Shown: positions 32,178 through 43,329, counted from the stretch's first letter. The stretch is 64,000 nt of DNA from Halichondria panicea (GCF_963675165.1 NC_087380.1:7202517-7266516), one strand, 5' to 3'. The notes: a model not told the origin generated them from the sequence alone. Numbers and translations: made by a program.

Positions 32178-34274
32178 TTAAGGTAGACTTGGTTCTTCGA
32201 CTAAAAAGGGTCTTGTTAGAGCCTTGTTACCACCACCGCCGCCGATACGTCTCCCAGTGTTTGTCCTGCCCTTTGCCGCTCGTGTGGAGGGAAACTTTCT
32301 TTGTATGGGGGGAAATATTTTTGGCACAAAAAGAACCCCCAAAGTTGTCAAAGAGCCCACGCATAGTCCAATCCCAAAAATGACGTTGCTTGTAGAGAAG
32401 TCATTTGATACTTTTAACACCCCCCAAAGTGTACATGTTTGAATCACAATGTACGCTAGAGCATACATTAGGAGGCATATCTTTTTCGTATCTTTGAAAT
32501 CACGTTTAATTTTCCGTGTTTTAATAGCCACTATGATCAAGCAGGACCCAAGTACTCCACTATAGCCAAAGACCAGAGAGCTCCAAAGAATAGTGTTATT
32601 CGATTGACACTGTTCCACTAGCACTGTATTTCCATCGCTATTCGTATAGACCTCGTCTATGATAGTAGGTGTATCAAGAATAGCCCATATTGTCAGTATC
32701 AGAACTTTGATTAGAATAATCGCTCCACTAAATAACAGCATGACTTTATCAGTCCACAATTTTCCAGTTTTTCCAAAGAAGGAGAAAATCCTCCAGAGAC
32801 GTAGCGTCTTCATCAATAGAGTAGCAAGCACGATATCTATTGCCAGCGCAGTACAATAATTTGTGAAAATGCATCCAAAGTATTCACTGGCATACTTGAA
32901 AACCATTCCAGTCCCTAAGAAATGGGTGAAGCTGGCTGCCAGAACAAGATATATGCCTACAAATATGCACAAACTGATGGAGAAGCTGCTTGCCTTAATC
33001 TCTGGTTCCTTACGGTAATATATGAATAGGACCAGCACGATTGTTGTTAGCAAGATGCATAGTACCACCATTGTCAACAAGAGAGCTGTTGTATGTAGAG
33101 CGAATAAATCGTATGGGTATACAGGAGCTGGGTAGGCGGTGGGGAGTTCCCCGTTGGTCAAGTTAATTTCAAGCTCTCGTGTCTTAGCGTAGAAAGAGCC
33201 GACTTTGTTTGATATGCCTGACTGGATCTGTGTAATGCTGGTCAGTGTTTCACTCGTGTATGGGGTTACTAGGATATTATCAAAGATGTTGGTGGTTAGG
33301 TAATCTTTGATAATGGTTTCTGATGTATTGTCATCGATTGTAGATATGTTCCAAGCCAGTGCTAGCGCCCACAGAGAAGTTGATATTGTGTTGTACTCTG
33401 TTCGATTGCAGGGAATGTCTACTGTTGTCCTATTAGTTGATTCCTTGCTTAACTGGTTTATGAAAATGATGTCCTCCAAAATATCTGTTTTTGAGCCACA
33501 TAAATCAGAGAGGGTCTTGTTTTGTAGTGGATGTTCATTGAGTACCACCCACGCATAGTCAGGCCATGTCCATCCCTTTCTTTGTACAGTACTGAGAAAC
33601 TGACATAGTTGGTGTTTAGGTAACATCACAACGAATATCTTCAGTGAAGAGTCTTCTATCCATTGCTGTAGCTCGTGTGAATTGTTGTAATATTCAAATG
33701 ATTTTGTGGTGATAGGTATGTCCAAGTGATTACTCAGAGTGACAAATGTCTCTGCTGCTCTAGCATAAAACACATCACCTCCACTGTAGATTACGCCAAC
33801 ACTGGTCCAGTTTAGAGCTGGAAATAATTGAAAGGCTGTTGAAATATGAGTCTCCAGTGAGGGAAGAAGAGTGAACAGATTATGATAGTCCTTATCTCGG
33901 TCCAACATCATCCCCACTGGCTCAATGATCTGAACAATTCCTGTGTTCTGAGGCACTGGTAACAAAGAGTGAGCAAATGATTTTTTCACCTGCCCAATCA
34001 TTCCGATGACAGTGCCTCCGTTAGTCCTAGCGTCCCTCAATACCTCGGCAACCTCGACTACAGAGCTGGGGAATTGACTGGACACAGTTTTCACTTGAAG
34101 TGTGTAGCCATTGAGTAGGCTGGGGCAATTGTTGATCTTTTGAGCGGTTGTAGCAGCTGCATCTGCATAGCTGTAGTTGTTACTAGAGTCGACTAGAATC
34201 ACTTGGAGCACTTTACTATTAGCCAAGCACACTAAACTGAGGAGTACAAGTACAAGTAGCTGTTTCATGATCAA
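32178..34274 (-). CDS. GABA-B-like class C GPCR, unit 1 (type A)
   Basis: A single-exon 698-residue ORF. A signal peptide (about 1-20) precedes an extracellular Venus-flytrap domain (about 21-390) with many N-glycosylation sequons (NWT, NKT, NRT, NIS, NLT). There is no cysteine-rich linker. Seven helices follow: TM1 396-420, TM2 429-450, TM3 472-497, TM4 511-533, TM5 564-585, TM6 598-620, TM7 629-651. GABA-B-type marks are RKEPEIKASSFSISL in loop 1, LLMKTLRLWRIF after TM3, FKDTKKICLL before TM6, and FVPK at TM7. Cys468/Cys474 and Cys556 fit the TM3-loop 2 disulfide. The short tail has a glycine run (678-682) and ends in LVEEPSLP. It would signal through G proteins at the plasma membrane. The ligand is unknown. 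The start could be the first or third codon (MIMKQLL). Confidence 0.92.
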   Translation of the reverse strand: MIMKQLLVLVLLSLVCLANSKVLQVILVDSSNNYSYADAAATTAQKINNCPSLLNGYTLQVKTVSSQFPSSVVEVAEVLRDARTNGGTVIGMIGQVKKSFAHSLLPVPQNTGIVQIIEPVGMMLDRDKDYHNLFTLLPSLETHISTAFQLFPALNWTSVGVIYSGGDVFYARAAETFVTLSNHLDIPITTKSFEYYNNSHELQQWIEDSSLKIFVVMLPKHQLCQFLSTVQRKGWTWPDYAWVVLNEHPLQNKTLSDLCGSKTDILEDIIFINQLSKESTNRTTVDIPCNRTEYNTISTSLWALALAWNISTIDDNTSETIIKDYLTTNIFDNILVTPYTSETLTSITQIQSGISNKVGSFYAKTRELEINLTNGELPTAYPAPVYPYDLFALHTTALLLTMVVLCILLTTIVLVLFIYYRKEPEIKASSFSISLCIFVGIYLVLAASFTHFLGTGMVFKYASEYFGCIFTNYCTALAIDIVLATLLMKTLRLWRIFSFFGKTGKLWTDKVMLLFSGAIILIKVLILTIWAILDTPTIIDEVYTNSDGNTVLVEQCQSNNTILWSSLVFGYSGVLGSCLIIVAIKTRKIKRDFKDTKKICLLMYALAYIVIQTCTLWGVLKVSNDFSTSNVIFGIGLCVGSLTTLGVLFVPKIFPPIQRKFPSTRAAKGRTNTGRRIGGGGGNKALTRPFLVEEPSLP

Positions 34275-34397
34275 ACTCTTATATCTGAAACTGTGTTACT
34301 ATATTATGTGTTATTAGCTTAATAATCTGTGGTATGTGAACTGTATATGATATAGGCCTATAAAATTATAGGCTTGGACGTCTGTGTAGGTGTCATT

Positions 34398-34664
34398 CTT
34401 TGAGTAGGGGGCTCAATCTTCCAGGAATTTGCAGCTAGCAGGCTCCATGTGCTAAAAAGTTAATTACATTAGCTAGTAAGTTCCTGGAACTCTCTATCTC
34501 TCACTGAACTACACACAACTCCTGGAAATCCACTTGAACTCACCAACCTCTCACTGAAGTACTCATAACTCCTGGTCCAGGAACTTCACTTAAACTATAT
34601 GCCACTCACTGAGGTACACCTACCTTTCTCTAATAAACATTGATAATGGGGAGAATGTCTATAA
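34398..34664 (+). repeat. About 270-bp direct repeat flanking a transposase remnant, left copy
   Basis: Runs from TTTGAGTAGGGGGCTCAATC to GGGGAGAATGTCTATAAGCA. The same sequence recurs in the same orientation at 35346-36299, where it is interrupted by a 683-bp MITE. Both copies include short CTCACTGAAGTAC..AACTCCTGG motifs repeated within themselves. Confidence 0.9.
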
Positions 34665-35184
34665 GCACACGATCACGGGTAATTGCTATGTGGAAAGCTG
34701 GATACGGTTTAAAGACAATGAAAGAAATGATGTTTATCGAAGGGTTTTCGGTTAGCTGCACGTCTTTATGTCTGTTAATAAAAAAATACAAACGAACGGG
34801 ATCTGTCGCTGACAACAGAACTGTTCGATCGCTCAGGAAGCTCACCCCCATACACTATAAGTTCTGGATGACTGTATGACTGTTAACAATGAGCTGAGTA
34901 TAACTAAACTGTACGTTCTATTTCAAGATCGATTTCCGGCCGTTAAAGTTAGCCACAGCACTGTCAAGAGAGCCAGGAGGGAGCTGGGCTGGGTCTGCAA
35001 AAAAACCCGATATTGTGCATTGATTTCAGACAAAAATCAGGAGGCGAGGCAAGTTGAAGACGAAGATCTGGAGTTTAAGGATGTGCTATTCACTGACGAG
35101 TGCTCGATTCAACTGGATTCGAATAGGCTAGTAACGTTTCGAAAGTTAGGACAGCCAGTTGTATATAGAATGAGACGCGCATGA
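34640..35184 (+). pseudogene. Tc1/mariner-type transposase remnant
   Basis: Two overlapping open stretches (34640-34879 and 34876-35184) encode a helix-turn-helix N-terminus (STRSRVIAMWKAGYGLKTMK), a linker with KYKRTGSVADNR, a second HTH part (KVSHSTVKRARRELGW), and the first catalytic Asp block DVLFTDECSIQLDSNR. The frame is broken at 34868-34884 by an 8-bp direct duplication (ATGACTGT twice). The second and third catalytic acidic residues are missing because the coding sequence stops at 35184. This is a dead element lying in the 5' flank of GPCR unit 1, on the opposite strand. Its first codons lie inside the left 270-bp direct repeat. Confidence 0.85.
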
Positions 35185-35345
35185 TACTGTTATAGTACTC
35201 TGAAACTGAATGGCTGTGTTACATTTAGCTGATCTATGGTATCGGAAGTGTATGATTACACTCCTGATGGTACAGTACAGGTCAGCTGAAAGTTAAACGT
35301 TATAACGAAGCCTTACCCACGGGCATAACAGCGGTTTCTTAGTAA

Positions 35346-36299
35346 CTTTGAGTAGGGGGCTCAATCTTCCAGGAATTTGCAGCTATAGTGCAATTCAGCA
35401 TAAACTTCCAAAATTGTATTTGCACTCCAAAATTGAGTATTCTACAACAGCTTCATTGAAGGCTCACTAGTGATTACTTACATTATTAGGAGTGTAGGAA
35501 CTTATTTCTGAAAAAATAACTTACAGAAGGCGTTAAAAATGGCACAAAAGGTTGGTCCAAACGAATGTTAGGCCACGCCCACTCCTAAACTATGTCAGAA
35601 CTCGTTCTCTGTATCATCTGCGCAAAATTTGTGAGCGTAACTTTGTTCTTCATCCATTTATAATGCTACATATGAAGTTTTGATGTCTGTATGTGTACAG
35701 TGATTAACTAGAATCCATTTATAGGAAAAACCCCTAAAAGTGACTTGTGGTTTACTGCATTGACATTTTCAAAATTCCTGAGCGTAGAATGGTTTGCAAT
35801 GGAATGTAAGGCATGCATAACAAATTTGGTGTTGTAAAATTGAGCAGGGGAGGAGTTGAATCCTTTTGAAGCACAACCATTGTTCAACCCAAATCAAATC
35901 AATTAGTGAAGCGTTAAGTGTATTCATGAAAATTAAACCCATACAAAATGTAGGCCCACCACCTCTTAGTTGACCTGCATAGTTGAATAGTGGCCTTAGT
36001 GATTCATTACTGAGTTATTATGTCTAATTGTAAAACAACATTTTGGAAGTTTATGCTGAATCGCACTATAGCAGGCTCCATGTGCTAAAAAGTTAATTAC
36101 ATTAGCTAGTAAGTTCCTGGAACTCTCTATCTCTCACTGAACTACACACAACTCCTGGAAATCCACTTGAACTCACCAACCTCTCACTGAAGTACTCATA
36201 ACTCCTGGTCCAGGAACTTCACTTAAACTATATGCCACTCACTGAGGTACACCTACCTTTCTCTAATAAACATTGATAATGGGGAGAATGTCTATAAGC
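35346..36299 (+). repeat. About 270-bp direct repeat, right copy, split by a MITE
   Basis: Matches 34398-34664 over its two halves (35346-35385 and 36069-36299). The interruption is the element at 35386-36068. Comparing the two copies gives the exact insertion point. Confidence 0.9.
35386..36068. mobile_element. 683-bp MITE with 29-bp termini and TA target duplication
   Basis: The termini begin TAGTGCAATTCAGCATAAAC on the left (35386-35414) and are inverted on the right (36040-36068) with one mismatch (A/G at position 7). TA is duplicated on both sides. The uninterrupted copy at 34431-34445 reads CAGCTAGCAGG, confirming the empty site. No long ORF. TA targeting suggests mobilisation by a Tc1/mariner-family transposase. 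Confidence 0.9.
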
Positions 36300-37097
36300 A
36301 TAATATAATATATACACGTAAAAAATGAATTGTGCTGAGCACACAAAAATGTCGCGTATAGCACACTTTTTTGGTATAGGCTTAGTTTTCTGTGTGTCTT
36401 TGAAGTATACAACACTCTGCCGCATCCATGCACTGTGTCACTGTGTAGGTGTGCTTGCACTTGACAAATCACATTTACAACTTCAACACCCGCACATTTT
36501 TGTGCTTTCCACAATTTTTTTTACGGTATAGTTTTCTTTAAAAGAGATGGTCCTTAAAGGGTGGAGGACAGCCATGTACGGGTATATGAATGTACACACC
36601 TGGACCACAGCCATGTATGGGTATATGAATGTACACACCTGGACCACAGCCATGTACCATAAGCATCAATTGTAAAGCTGAGGAAATCTTGAAAAGATCA
36701 AAAGGTACCATATTTGTACCATGATGTGCTCTGACACTAAGGAATATCCATTGAAACTCTCGGGATACTCTAGGGTACAAATACCATGTACCCTTCCAGG
36801 TGTGTACATGATAGAAGATTTCCTCAGCTTTACAATTGAACTATTATACTTACTTTTGAAGACCCTCTAGGCTACTGCTATAGTAACCTTGACGATTGTA
36901 TGCATGGTTATAGATTAATTATTGACTTTCAATGGTACGTCAACATAATTATACGACATACATGTACATTCTACAAGTGTGTAACTAATGAGCACAATAA
37001 TTATATGTGTACTGATCTAAGACACGCAGTTAGTTTAGAGCAACTGTACAGCTAGCTATGTTAGGGAAGTTCTAAGTATGATGTCTGTCTGTTTATA
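36300..37097. other. Spacer between GPCR units 1 and 2
   Basis: Resumes the conserved GPCR upstream flank (TGTGCTGAGCACACAAAAAT motif near 36331). It includes three tandem ~40-bp copies containing GGTATATGAATGTACACACC (about 36568-36656). It then has the spacer shared by all units: GAAGACCCTCTAGGCTACTG, CATGGTTATAGATTAATTA, and the AGTTTAGAGCAACTGTACAG block before the next stop codon. No gene. Confidence 0.7.
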
Positions 37098-39185
37098 TCA
37101 GGCTAGTCTTGGTTCTTCGACTAACAAGGGTCTTGTTAGAGCCTTGTTAAAACCACCACCACCGCCGATACGTCTCCCAGTGCTTGTCCTGTCCTTTGCC
37201 GATCGTGTGAGGCGAAACTTTCTTCGTATGGGGGGAAAGATTTTCGGCCCAAAAAGAACCCCCAGAACTGTCATAGAAGCCACACACATTCCAATCCCCA
37301 AAATAACGTTGCTTGTAGAGAAGTCATGTGATAATCTTAGCACCCACCAAAGTGTAATTGTTTGGATCACAATGTACGCTAGAGCGCATATTAGGAGGCA
37401 TATCTTTTTTGTATCTTTGAAATCGTTTCGTTTAATTTTCCGTGTTTTAATAGCCACTATGATCAAGCAGGTCCCAAGTACTCCACTATAGCCATAAGCT
37501 AGAAAGGCCCAAAGAATGGTGTTATTTGATTGACACTGCCTCACTAGCACTGTATTTCCATCGCTATTCATAAAGAACTTGTCTACGGCACTAAACGTAT
37601 CAAGTATAGCCCATATTGTCAGTATCAGAACTTTGATTAGAAGAATCGCTCCACTAAATAACAGCATGACTTTATCAGTCCACAATTTCCCAGTTTTTCC
37701 ATAGAAAGTGAAAATCCTCCAGAGACGTAGCATCTTCATCAATAGAGTAGCAAGCACGATATCTATTGCCAGCGCAGTACAATAAGCTGTGAAATTGCAT
37801 CCACTGGTAGACTTGAAAATTATTCCACTCTCTATAAAATGGCTGAAGCTGGCTGCCAGAACAAGGTATATGGCTACAAACATGCACAAACTGATAGAGA
37901 AGCTGCTTGCCTTAATCTCTGGTTCCTTACGGTAATATACGAATAAGACCAGCACGATTGTTGTTAGCAAGACGCATAGCACCACCATTGTTAACGTGAG
38001 AGCTGTTGTATGTTGAGTGAATAAATCGTATGGGTATACAGGAGCTGGGTAGGCGGTGGGGAGTTCCCCATTGGTCAAGTTAATTTCAAGCTCTCGTGTC
38101 TTAGCGTAGAAAGAACCGACTTTGTTTGATACGCCTGACTGGATCTGTGCAATGCTAGTCTGTGTTTCACTCGTGTATGGGGTTACTAGGATATTATCAA
38201 AGATGTTGGTGGTTAGGTAGTCTTTAATAATGGTGTGTGATGTATTGCCATTGATTGTAGATGTTTTCCAAGCCAGTGCTAGTGCCCACAGAGAAGTTGA
38301 TATTGTGTTGTACTGTGTTTGATTGCATGGAATGTCTACTGTTGTCCTGTTAGTTGATTCCTTGTTTAACTGTCTTATGAAAACAATGTCCTCCAAACTA
38401 TCTGTTTTTGAGCCACATAAATCAGAATAGGTGGTGTTTTGTAGTGGATTTTTGTTGAATACCACCCACGCATAGTTAGGCCATGTCCATCCCTTTCTTT
38501 GTACAGTACTGAGAAGCTGACATAGTTGGTGTTTAGGTAGCATCACAACGAATATCTTCAGTGAAGACTCTTCTATCCATTGCTGTAGCTCGTGTGAATG
38601 TTTGTAATATTGAAATGATTTTGTGGTGATAGGTATGTCCGAGTGATTACTCAGAGTGACAAATGTCTCTGCTGCTCTAGCATAAAACACATCACCTCCA
38701 CTATAGATGACGCCAACACTGGTCCAGTTTAGAGCTGGTAATAATTGAAGGGCTGTTGAAATATGAGCCTCCAGTGAGGGAAGAAGAGTGAACAGATTAG
38801 GGTAGTCCTTATCTCGGTCCAACATCATCCCTGCTGGCTCAATGATCTGAATAATGTCCGTGTTCTGAGGCACAGGTAACAAGGAACGAGCAAATGATTT
38901 GTCCACCTGCCCAATCATTCCGATGACAATGCCTCCGTTAACCCTAGCGTCCCTCAATACCTCAGCAACCTCGACTACAGAGCTGAGGAATTGACTGGAC
39001 ACAGTCTTCACTTGAAGTGTGTAGCCATTGAGTAGGCTGGGGCAATTGTTGATCTCTTGAGCGGTTGTAGCAGCTGTAACTGCATAGCTGTAGTTGCTAC
39101 TAGAGTCGACTAGAATCACTTGGAGCACTTTACTATTAGCCAAGCACACTAAACTGAGGAGTACAAGTACAAGTAGCTGTTTCAT
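37098..39185 (-). CDS. GABA-B-like class C GPCR, unit 2 (type B)
   Basis: A single-exon 695-residue ORF with the same architecture as unit 1. It starts directly at MKQLLVLVLL. Differences from unit 1 are concentrated in extracellular loop 1, which is shorter (FIESGIIFKSTSGCNF, lacking the KYFG block), and loop 2 (FSAVDKFFMNS and VRQC). TM5 reads WAFLAYGYSG, and the TM7 motif reads FGPK instead of FVPK. The Venus-flytrap domain has its own changes (for example VFNKNPLQNTTYSD). The tail has a five-glycine run and ends EEPRLA. Intact. Confidence 0.92.
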   Translation of the reverse strand: MKQLLVLVLLSLVCLANSKVLQVILVDSSSNYSYAVTAATTAQEINNCPSLLNGYTLQVKTVSSQFLSSVVEVAEVLRDARVNGGIVIGMIGQVDKSFARSLLPVPQNTDIIQIIEPAGMMLDRDKDYPNLFTLLPSLEAHISTALQLLPALNWTSVGVIYSGGDVFYARAAETFVTLSNHSDIPITTKSFQYYKHSHELQQWIEESSLKIFVVMLPKHQLCQLLSTVQRKGWTWPNYAWVVFNKNPLQNTTYSDLCGSKTDSLEDIVFIRQLNKESTNRTTVDIPCNQTQYNTISTSLWALALAWKTSTINGNTSHTIIKDYLTTNIFDNILVTPYTSETQTSIAQIQSGVSNKVGSFYAKTRELEINLTNGELPTAYPAPVYPYDLFTQHTTALTLTMVVLCVLLTTIVLVLFVYYRKEPEIKASSFSISLCMFVAIYLVLAASFSHFIESGIIFKSTSGCNFTAYCTALAIDIVLATLLMKMLRLWRIFTFYGKTGKLWTDKVMLLFSGAILLIKVLILTIWAILDTFSAVDKFFMNSDGNTVLVRQCQSNNTILWAFLAYGYSGVLGTCLIIVAIKTRKIKRNDFKDTKKICLLICALAYIVIQTITLWWVLRLSHDFSTSNVILGIGMCVASMTVLGVLFGPKIFPPIRRKFRLTRSAKDRTSTGRRIGGGGGFNKALTRPLLVEEPRLA

Positions 39186-39789
39186 GATCGAACTCTTGTA
39201 ATTAAGATATATCTAAAACTGTGATACTATGATATAGGCTTACATTATAATTATGGTATACATATAATATACATGATAAATGTGCACACAAAAATGTCGC
39301 ATATAGCACACTTTTTTAGTACTTTGTGGTATGTTAACTGTATGATATATATAGACTTAGTTTTCTGTATGTCTTTGAAATGTTGATGCTGTTTTGTTTG
39401 TGTCTGTGGTAACAAAAATAAATTGAAAGTTTGTATACAACCCTCTGTATAAACAAACACGTACCCTTTGATCTTATAACCATGCACTTTTCCTCGGCTT
39501 TACAATTGAACTATTAATTTTATGCTTATACTATAGGACCTTACTTTTGAAGACCCTCTAGGCTACTGCTAGTAACCTTGACGATTGTATGCATGGTTAT
39601 ATAGATTAATTATTGACTTTCAATAGTACGTCAACATGATTATACGACATACATTATACAAGTCTGTAAAACTAATGAGCACAATAATACTAAAAATTAT
39701 ATGCATACTGATCTAAGACATGCAGTTAGTTTAGATCAACTGTGTACAGCAGATAGCTGAGTTCTAAGTAGTGTCTGTGTATATCAGGC
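39186..39789. other. Spacer between GPCR units 2 and 3
   Basis: GPCR upstream flank (TGTGCACACAAAAATGTCGC near 39280), then the shared downstream spacer. No gene. Confidence 0.7.
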
Positions 39790-40497
39790 TGTTGGTTGTT
39801 TGACTAACAAGGGTCTTGTTAGGGCCTTGTTAAAACTACCACTGCCGATTCCTCTCCTTGTGTTTGTCCTGCCCTTTGCCGCTCGTGTGGGGCGAAACTT
39901 TCTTCGTATGGGGGGAAATATTTTCGGCCCAAAAAAAACCCCAGAATTATCAAAGAGCACATGCGTACTCCAATCCCGAGAATGATGTTGCTTGAAGAGA
40001 AGTCACGTGATACTCTTAGCACCCCCCAAACTTGTACCTGTTTGGATCACAATGTACGCTAGAGCGCACATTAGGAGGCATATCTTTTTTGTATCTTTGA
40101 AATCACATTTAATTTTTCGTGTTTTAATAGCCACTATGATCAAGCAGGTCCCCAGTACTCCACTATAGCCATAGGCTAGAAAGGCCCAAAGAATGGTGTT
40201 ATTCGATTGACACTGCCTCACTAGCACTGTATTTCCATCGCTATTCATAAAGAACTTGTCTACGGCACTAAACATATCAAGTATAGCCCATATTGTCAGT
40301 ATCAGAACTTTAATTAGAAGAATCGCTCCACTAAATAACAGCATGACTTTATCAGTCCACACTTTCCCAGTGTTTCCATAGAAAGTGAAAACCCTCCAGA
40401 GACGTAGCATCTTCATCAATAGAGTAGCAAGCACGATATCTATTCCCAGCGTAATACAATAACCTGTGAAAGTACATCCAAAGTATTTACTGGCATG
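39790..40497 (-). pseudogene. GPCR unit 3, 5'-truncated type B pseudogene
   Basis: Only the part from extracellular loop 1 (ASKYFGCTFTGYC) to the tail remains. Signal peptide, Venus-flytrap domain, TM1 and TM2 are missing. At about 40497 the coding homology joins directly to spacer sequence (TAGTTGAACCATGGTACAGG) that elsewhere lies upstream of receptor genes, so a deletion joined the two. A one-base insertion near 40030 shifts the frame before TM7, and the TM7 motif has become LGRK. Confidence 0.9.
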
Positions 40498-41235
40498 TAT
40501 GTAATAGTTGAACCATGGTACAGGCTTGTACTGTGAAACACCTATTGCAATTAGAAGCAATTAGAAGCCGTTACTCCAACCCGTTTACAACTGAGTAGTA
40601 GTCAACATTCTGCCGCATGCATGCACTGTGTCACTGTGTAGGTATGCTTGCACTTGACAAATCACATTTATGCAACTTCAACACCCGCACATTTTTGTAC
40701 TTCCACAATTTTTGATACGGTAGAAGAGATGGTCCTTACAGGGTGGAGGAGGGCTTCAGGTTGACGACAGCCATGTATGGATCTATGAATGTACACGCCT
40801 GGTCCACAGCCATGTACCATAAGCATCAATTGTAAAGCTAAGGAAATCTTGAAAAGATCAAAGGGTACTGTACATGTACATGATGTGCTCTGACACTAAG
40901 GAATACTCTAGGGTACAAATACCATGTACCCTTCCAGGGGTGTACATGATAAAAGCTTTCCTCAGCTTTACAATTAAACTATTAATTTTATGCTTATACT
41001 ATAGGACCTTACGTTTGAAGACTCTCTAGGCTACTGCTAGTAACCTTGACGATTATATGCATGGTTATATAGATTAATTATTGACTTTCAATGGTACGTC
41101 AACATTCTACAAGTGTGTGACTAATGAGCTAATGCTAATAATTATATGCGTACTTATCTAAGACACGCAGTTAGTTTAGAGCAACTGTACAGCTAGCTAT
41201 GTTAGGGAAGTTCTAAGTATTAGTGTCTGTGTATC
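40498..41235. other. Spacer between GPCR units 3 and 4
   Basis: Contains the shared blocks TTGAACCATGGTACAGGC, the GAATGTACACGCCTGG repeat (one copy), and the conserved downstream spacer. No gene. Confidence 0.7.
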
Positions 41236-43329
41236 TTAGGCTAGTCTTGGTTCTTTGACTAACAAGGGTCTTGTTAGGGCCTTGTTAAAACCACCACCAC
41301 CGATACGTCTCCCAGTGCTTGTCCTGCCCTTTGCCGATCGTGTGAGGCGAAACTTTCTTCGTATAGGGGGAAAGATTTTCGGCCCAAAAAGAACCCCCAG
41401 AACTGTCATAGAGCCCACACACATTCCAATCCCAAAAATAACGTTGCTTGTAGAGAAGTCATGTGATAATCTTAGCACCCACCAAAAGGTACCTGTTTGG
41501 ATCATAATGTACGCTAGAGCGCATATTAGGAGGCATATCTTTTTCGTATCTTTGAAATTGTTCCGTTTAATTTTCCGTGTTTTAATAGCCACTATGATCA
41601 AGCAGGTCCCCAGTACTCCACTATAGCCATAGGCTAGAAAGGCCCAAAGAATGATGTTATTCGATTGACACTGCCTCACTAGCACTGTATTTCCATCGCT
41701 ATTCGTAAAGAACTTGTCTACGGTATGAAGCGTATCAAGTATAGCCCATATTATCAGTATCAGAACTTTGATTAGAAGAATCGCTCCACTAAATAACAGC
41801 ATGACTTCATCAGTCCACAATTTCCCAGTGTTTCCATAGAAAGTGAAAATCCTCCAGAGACGTAGCATCTTCATCAATAGAGTAGCAAGCACGATATCTA
41901 TTGCCAGCGCAGTACAATAAGTTGTGAAATTGCATCCAAAGTATTTACTGGCAGACTTGAAATTTATTCCACTCACTATAAAATGGCTGAAGCTGGCTGC
42001 CAGAGCAAGATATATGGCTACAAACATGCACAAACTGATGGAGAAGCTGCTTGCCTTAATCTCTGGTTCCTTACGGTAATATACGAATAAGACCAGCACG
42101 ATTGTTGTTAACAAGACGCATAGCACCACCATTGTTAACGTGAGAGCTGTTGTATGTGGAGGGAATAATTCGTATAGGTATACAGGAGCTGGGTAGGATG
42201 TGGGGAGTTCCCTGTTGGTCAAGTTAATTTCGAGCTCTCGTGTCTTAGCATAGAAAGAACCAACTTTGTGTGATACGCCTGACTGGATCTGTATAATGCT
42301 GGTCTGTGTTTCACTCGTGTATGGGGTTACTAGGATATTATCAAAGATGTTGGTGGTTAGGTAATCTTTGATAATGGTTTGTGATGTATTGCCATCGATT
42401 GTAGATATATTCCAAGCCAGCGCTAGCGCCCACAGAGAGGTTGATATTGTGTTGTACTGTGTTCGATTGCAGGGAATGTCTACTGTTGTCCTGTTAGTTG
42501 ATTCCTTGCTTAACTGTCTCATGACAATAATGTCTTCCAAAATATCTGTTTTTGAGCCACATAAATCAGAGAGGGTCTTGTTTTGTAGTGGATGTTCATT
42601 GAGTACCACCCACGCATAGTCAGGCCATGTCCATCCCTTTCTTTGTACAGCACTGAGAAGCTGACATAGTTGGTGTTTAGGTAGCATCACAACAAATATC
42701 TTCAGTGAAGACTCTTCTATCCATTGCTGTAGCTCGTGTGAATTGTTGTAATATTCAAATGATTTTGTGGTGATAGGTATGTCCGAGTGATTACTCAGAG
42801 TGACAAATGTTTCTGCTGCTCTAGCATAAAACACATCACCTCCACTATAGATGACGCCAACACTGGTCCAGTTTAGAGCTGGTAATAATTGAAGGGCTGT
42901 TGAAATATGAGCCTCCAGTGAGGGAAGAAGAGTGAACAGATTATGGTAGTCCTTATCTCGGTCCAACATCATCCCCGCTGGCTCAATGATCTGAATAATT
43001 CCTGTGTTCTGAGGCACGGGTAACAAAGAACGAGCAAATGACTTGTCCACCTGCCCAATCATTCCGATGACAATGCCTCCGTTAACCTTAGCGTCCCTCA
43101 ACACCTCGGTAACCTCGACTACAGAGCTGGGGAATTGACTGGACACAGTCTTCACTTGAAGTGTGTAGCCATTGAGTAGGCTGGGGCAATTGTTGATCTC
43201 TTGAGCAGTTGTAGCAGCTGTAACTGCATAGCTGTAGTTGCTACTAGAGTCGACTCGAATCACTTGGAGCACTTTACTATTAGCCAAGCACACTAAACTG
43301 AGGAGTACAAGTAGCTGTTTCATGATCAA
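41236..43329 (-). CDS. GABA-B-like class C GPCR, unit 4 (type B)
   Basis: An intact single-exon 697-residue ORF. The signal peptide is three residues shorter than in unit 1 (MIMKQLLVLLSLVC). Loop 1 is HFIVSGINFKSASKYFGC. Loop 2 has LHTVDKFFTNS with VRQC, TM5 is WAFLAYGYSG, and TM7 carries FGPK. Early in the mature domain it has VIRVDSS where most units have VILVDSS. The tail ends KEPRLA. Confidence 0.92.
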   Translation of the reverse strand: MIMKQLLVLLSLVCLANSKVLQVIRVDSSSNYSYAVTAATTAQEINNCPSLLNGYTLQVKTVSSQFPSSVVEVTEVLRDAKVNGGIVIGMIGQVDKSFARSLLPVPQNTGIIQIIEPAGMMLDRDKDYHNLFTLLPSLEAHISTALQLLPALNWTSVGVIYSGGDVFYARAAETFVTLSNHSDIPITTKSFEYYNNSHELQQWIEESSLKIFVVMLPKHQLCQLLSAVQRKGWTWPDYAWVVLNEHPLQNKTLSDLCGSKTDILEDIIVMRQLSKESTNRTTVDIPCNRTQYNTISTSLWALALAWNISTIDGNTSQTIIKDYLTTNIFDNILVTPYTSETQTSIIQIQSGVSHKVGSFYAKTRELEINLTNRELPTSYPAPVYLYELFPPHTTALTLTMVVLCVLLTTIVLVLFVYYRKEPEIKASSFSISLCMFVAIYLALAASFSHFIVSGINFKSASKYFGCNFTTYCTALAIDIVLATLLMKMLRLWRIFTFYGNTGKLWTDEVMLLFSGAILLIKVLILIIWAILDTLHTVDKFFTNSDGNTVLVRQCQSNNIILWAFLAYGYSGVLGTCLIIVAIKTRKIKRNNFKDTKKICLLICALAYIMIQTGTFWWVLRLSHDFSTSNVIFGIGMCVGSMTVLGVLFGPKIFPPIRRKFRLTRSAKGRTSTGRRIGGGGFNKALTRPLLVKEPRLA

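Noticed and set aside
32189..32442. Plus-strand ORFs opposite the GPCR C-termini (also near 37078, 41255, 44312, 50749 and 61567)
   Set aside because: They recur only because the receptor sequence is repeated; they are antisense shadows of conserved coding sequence with no independent start context.
34398..36299. LTR retrotransposon, because of same-orientation 270-bp flanks
   Set aside because: The enclosed protein is a Tc1/mariner-type transposase. There is no TG..CA boundary, primer-binding site, or reverse transcriptase.
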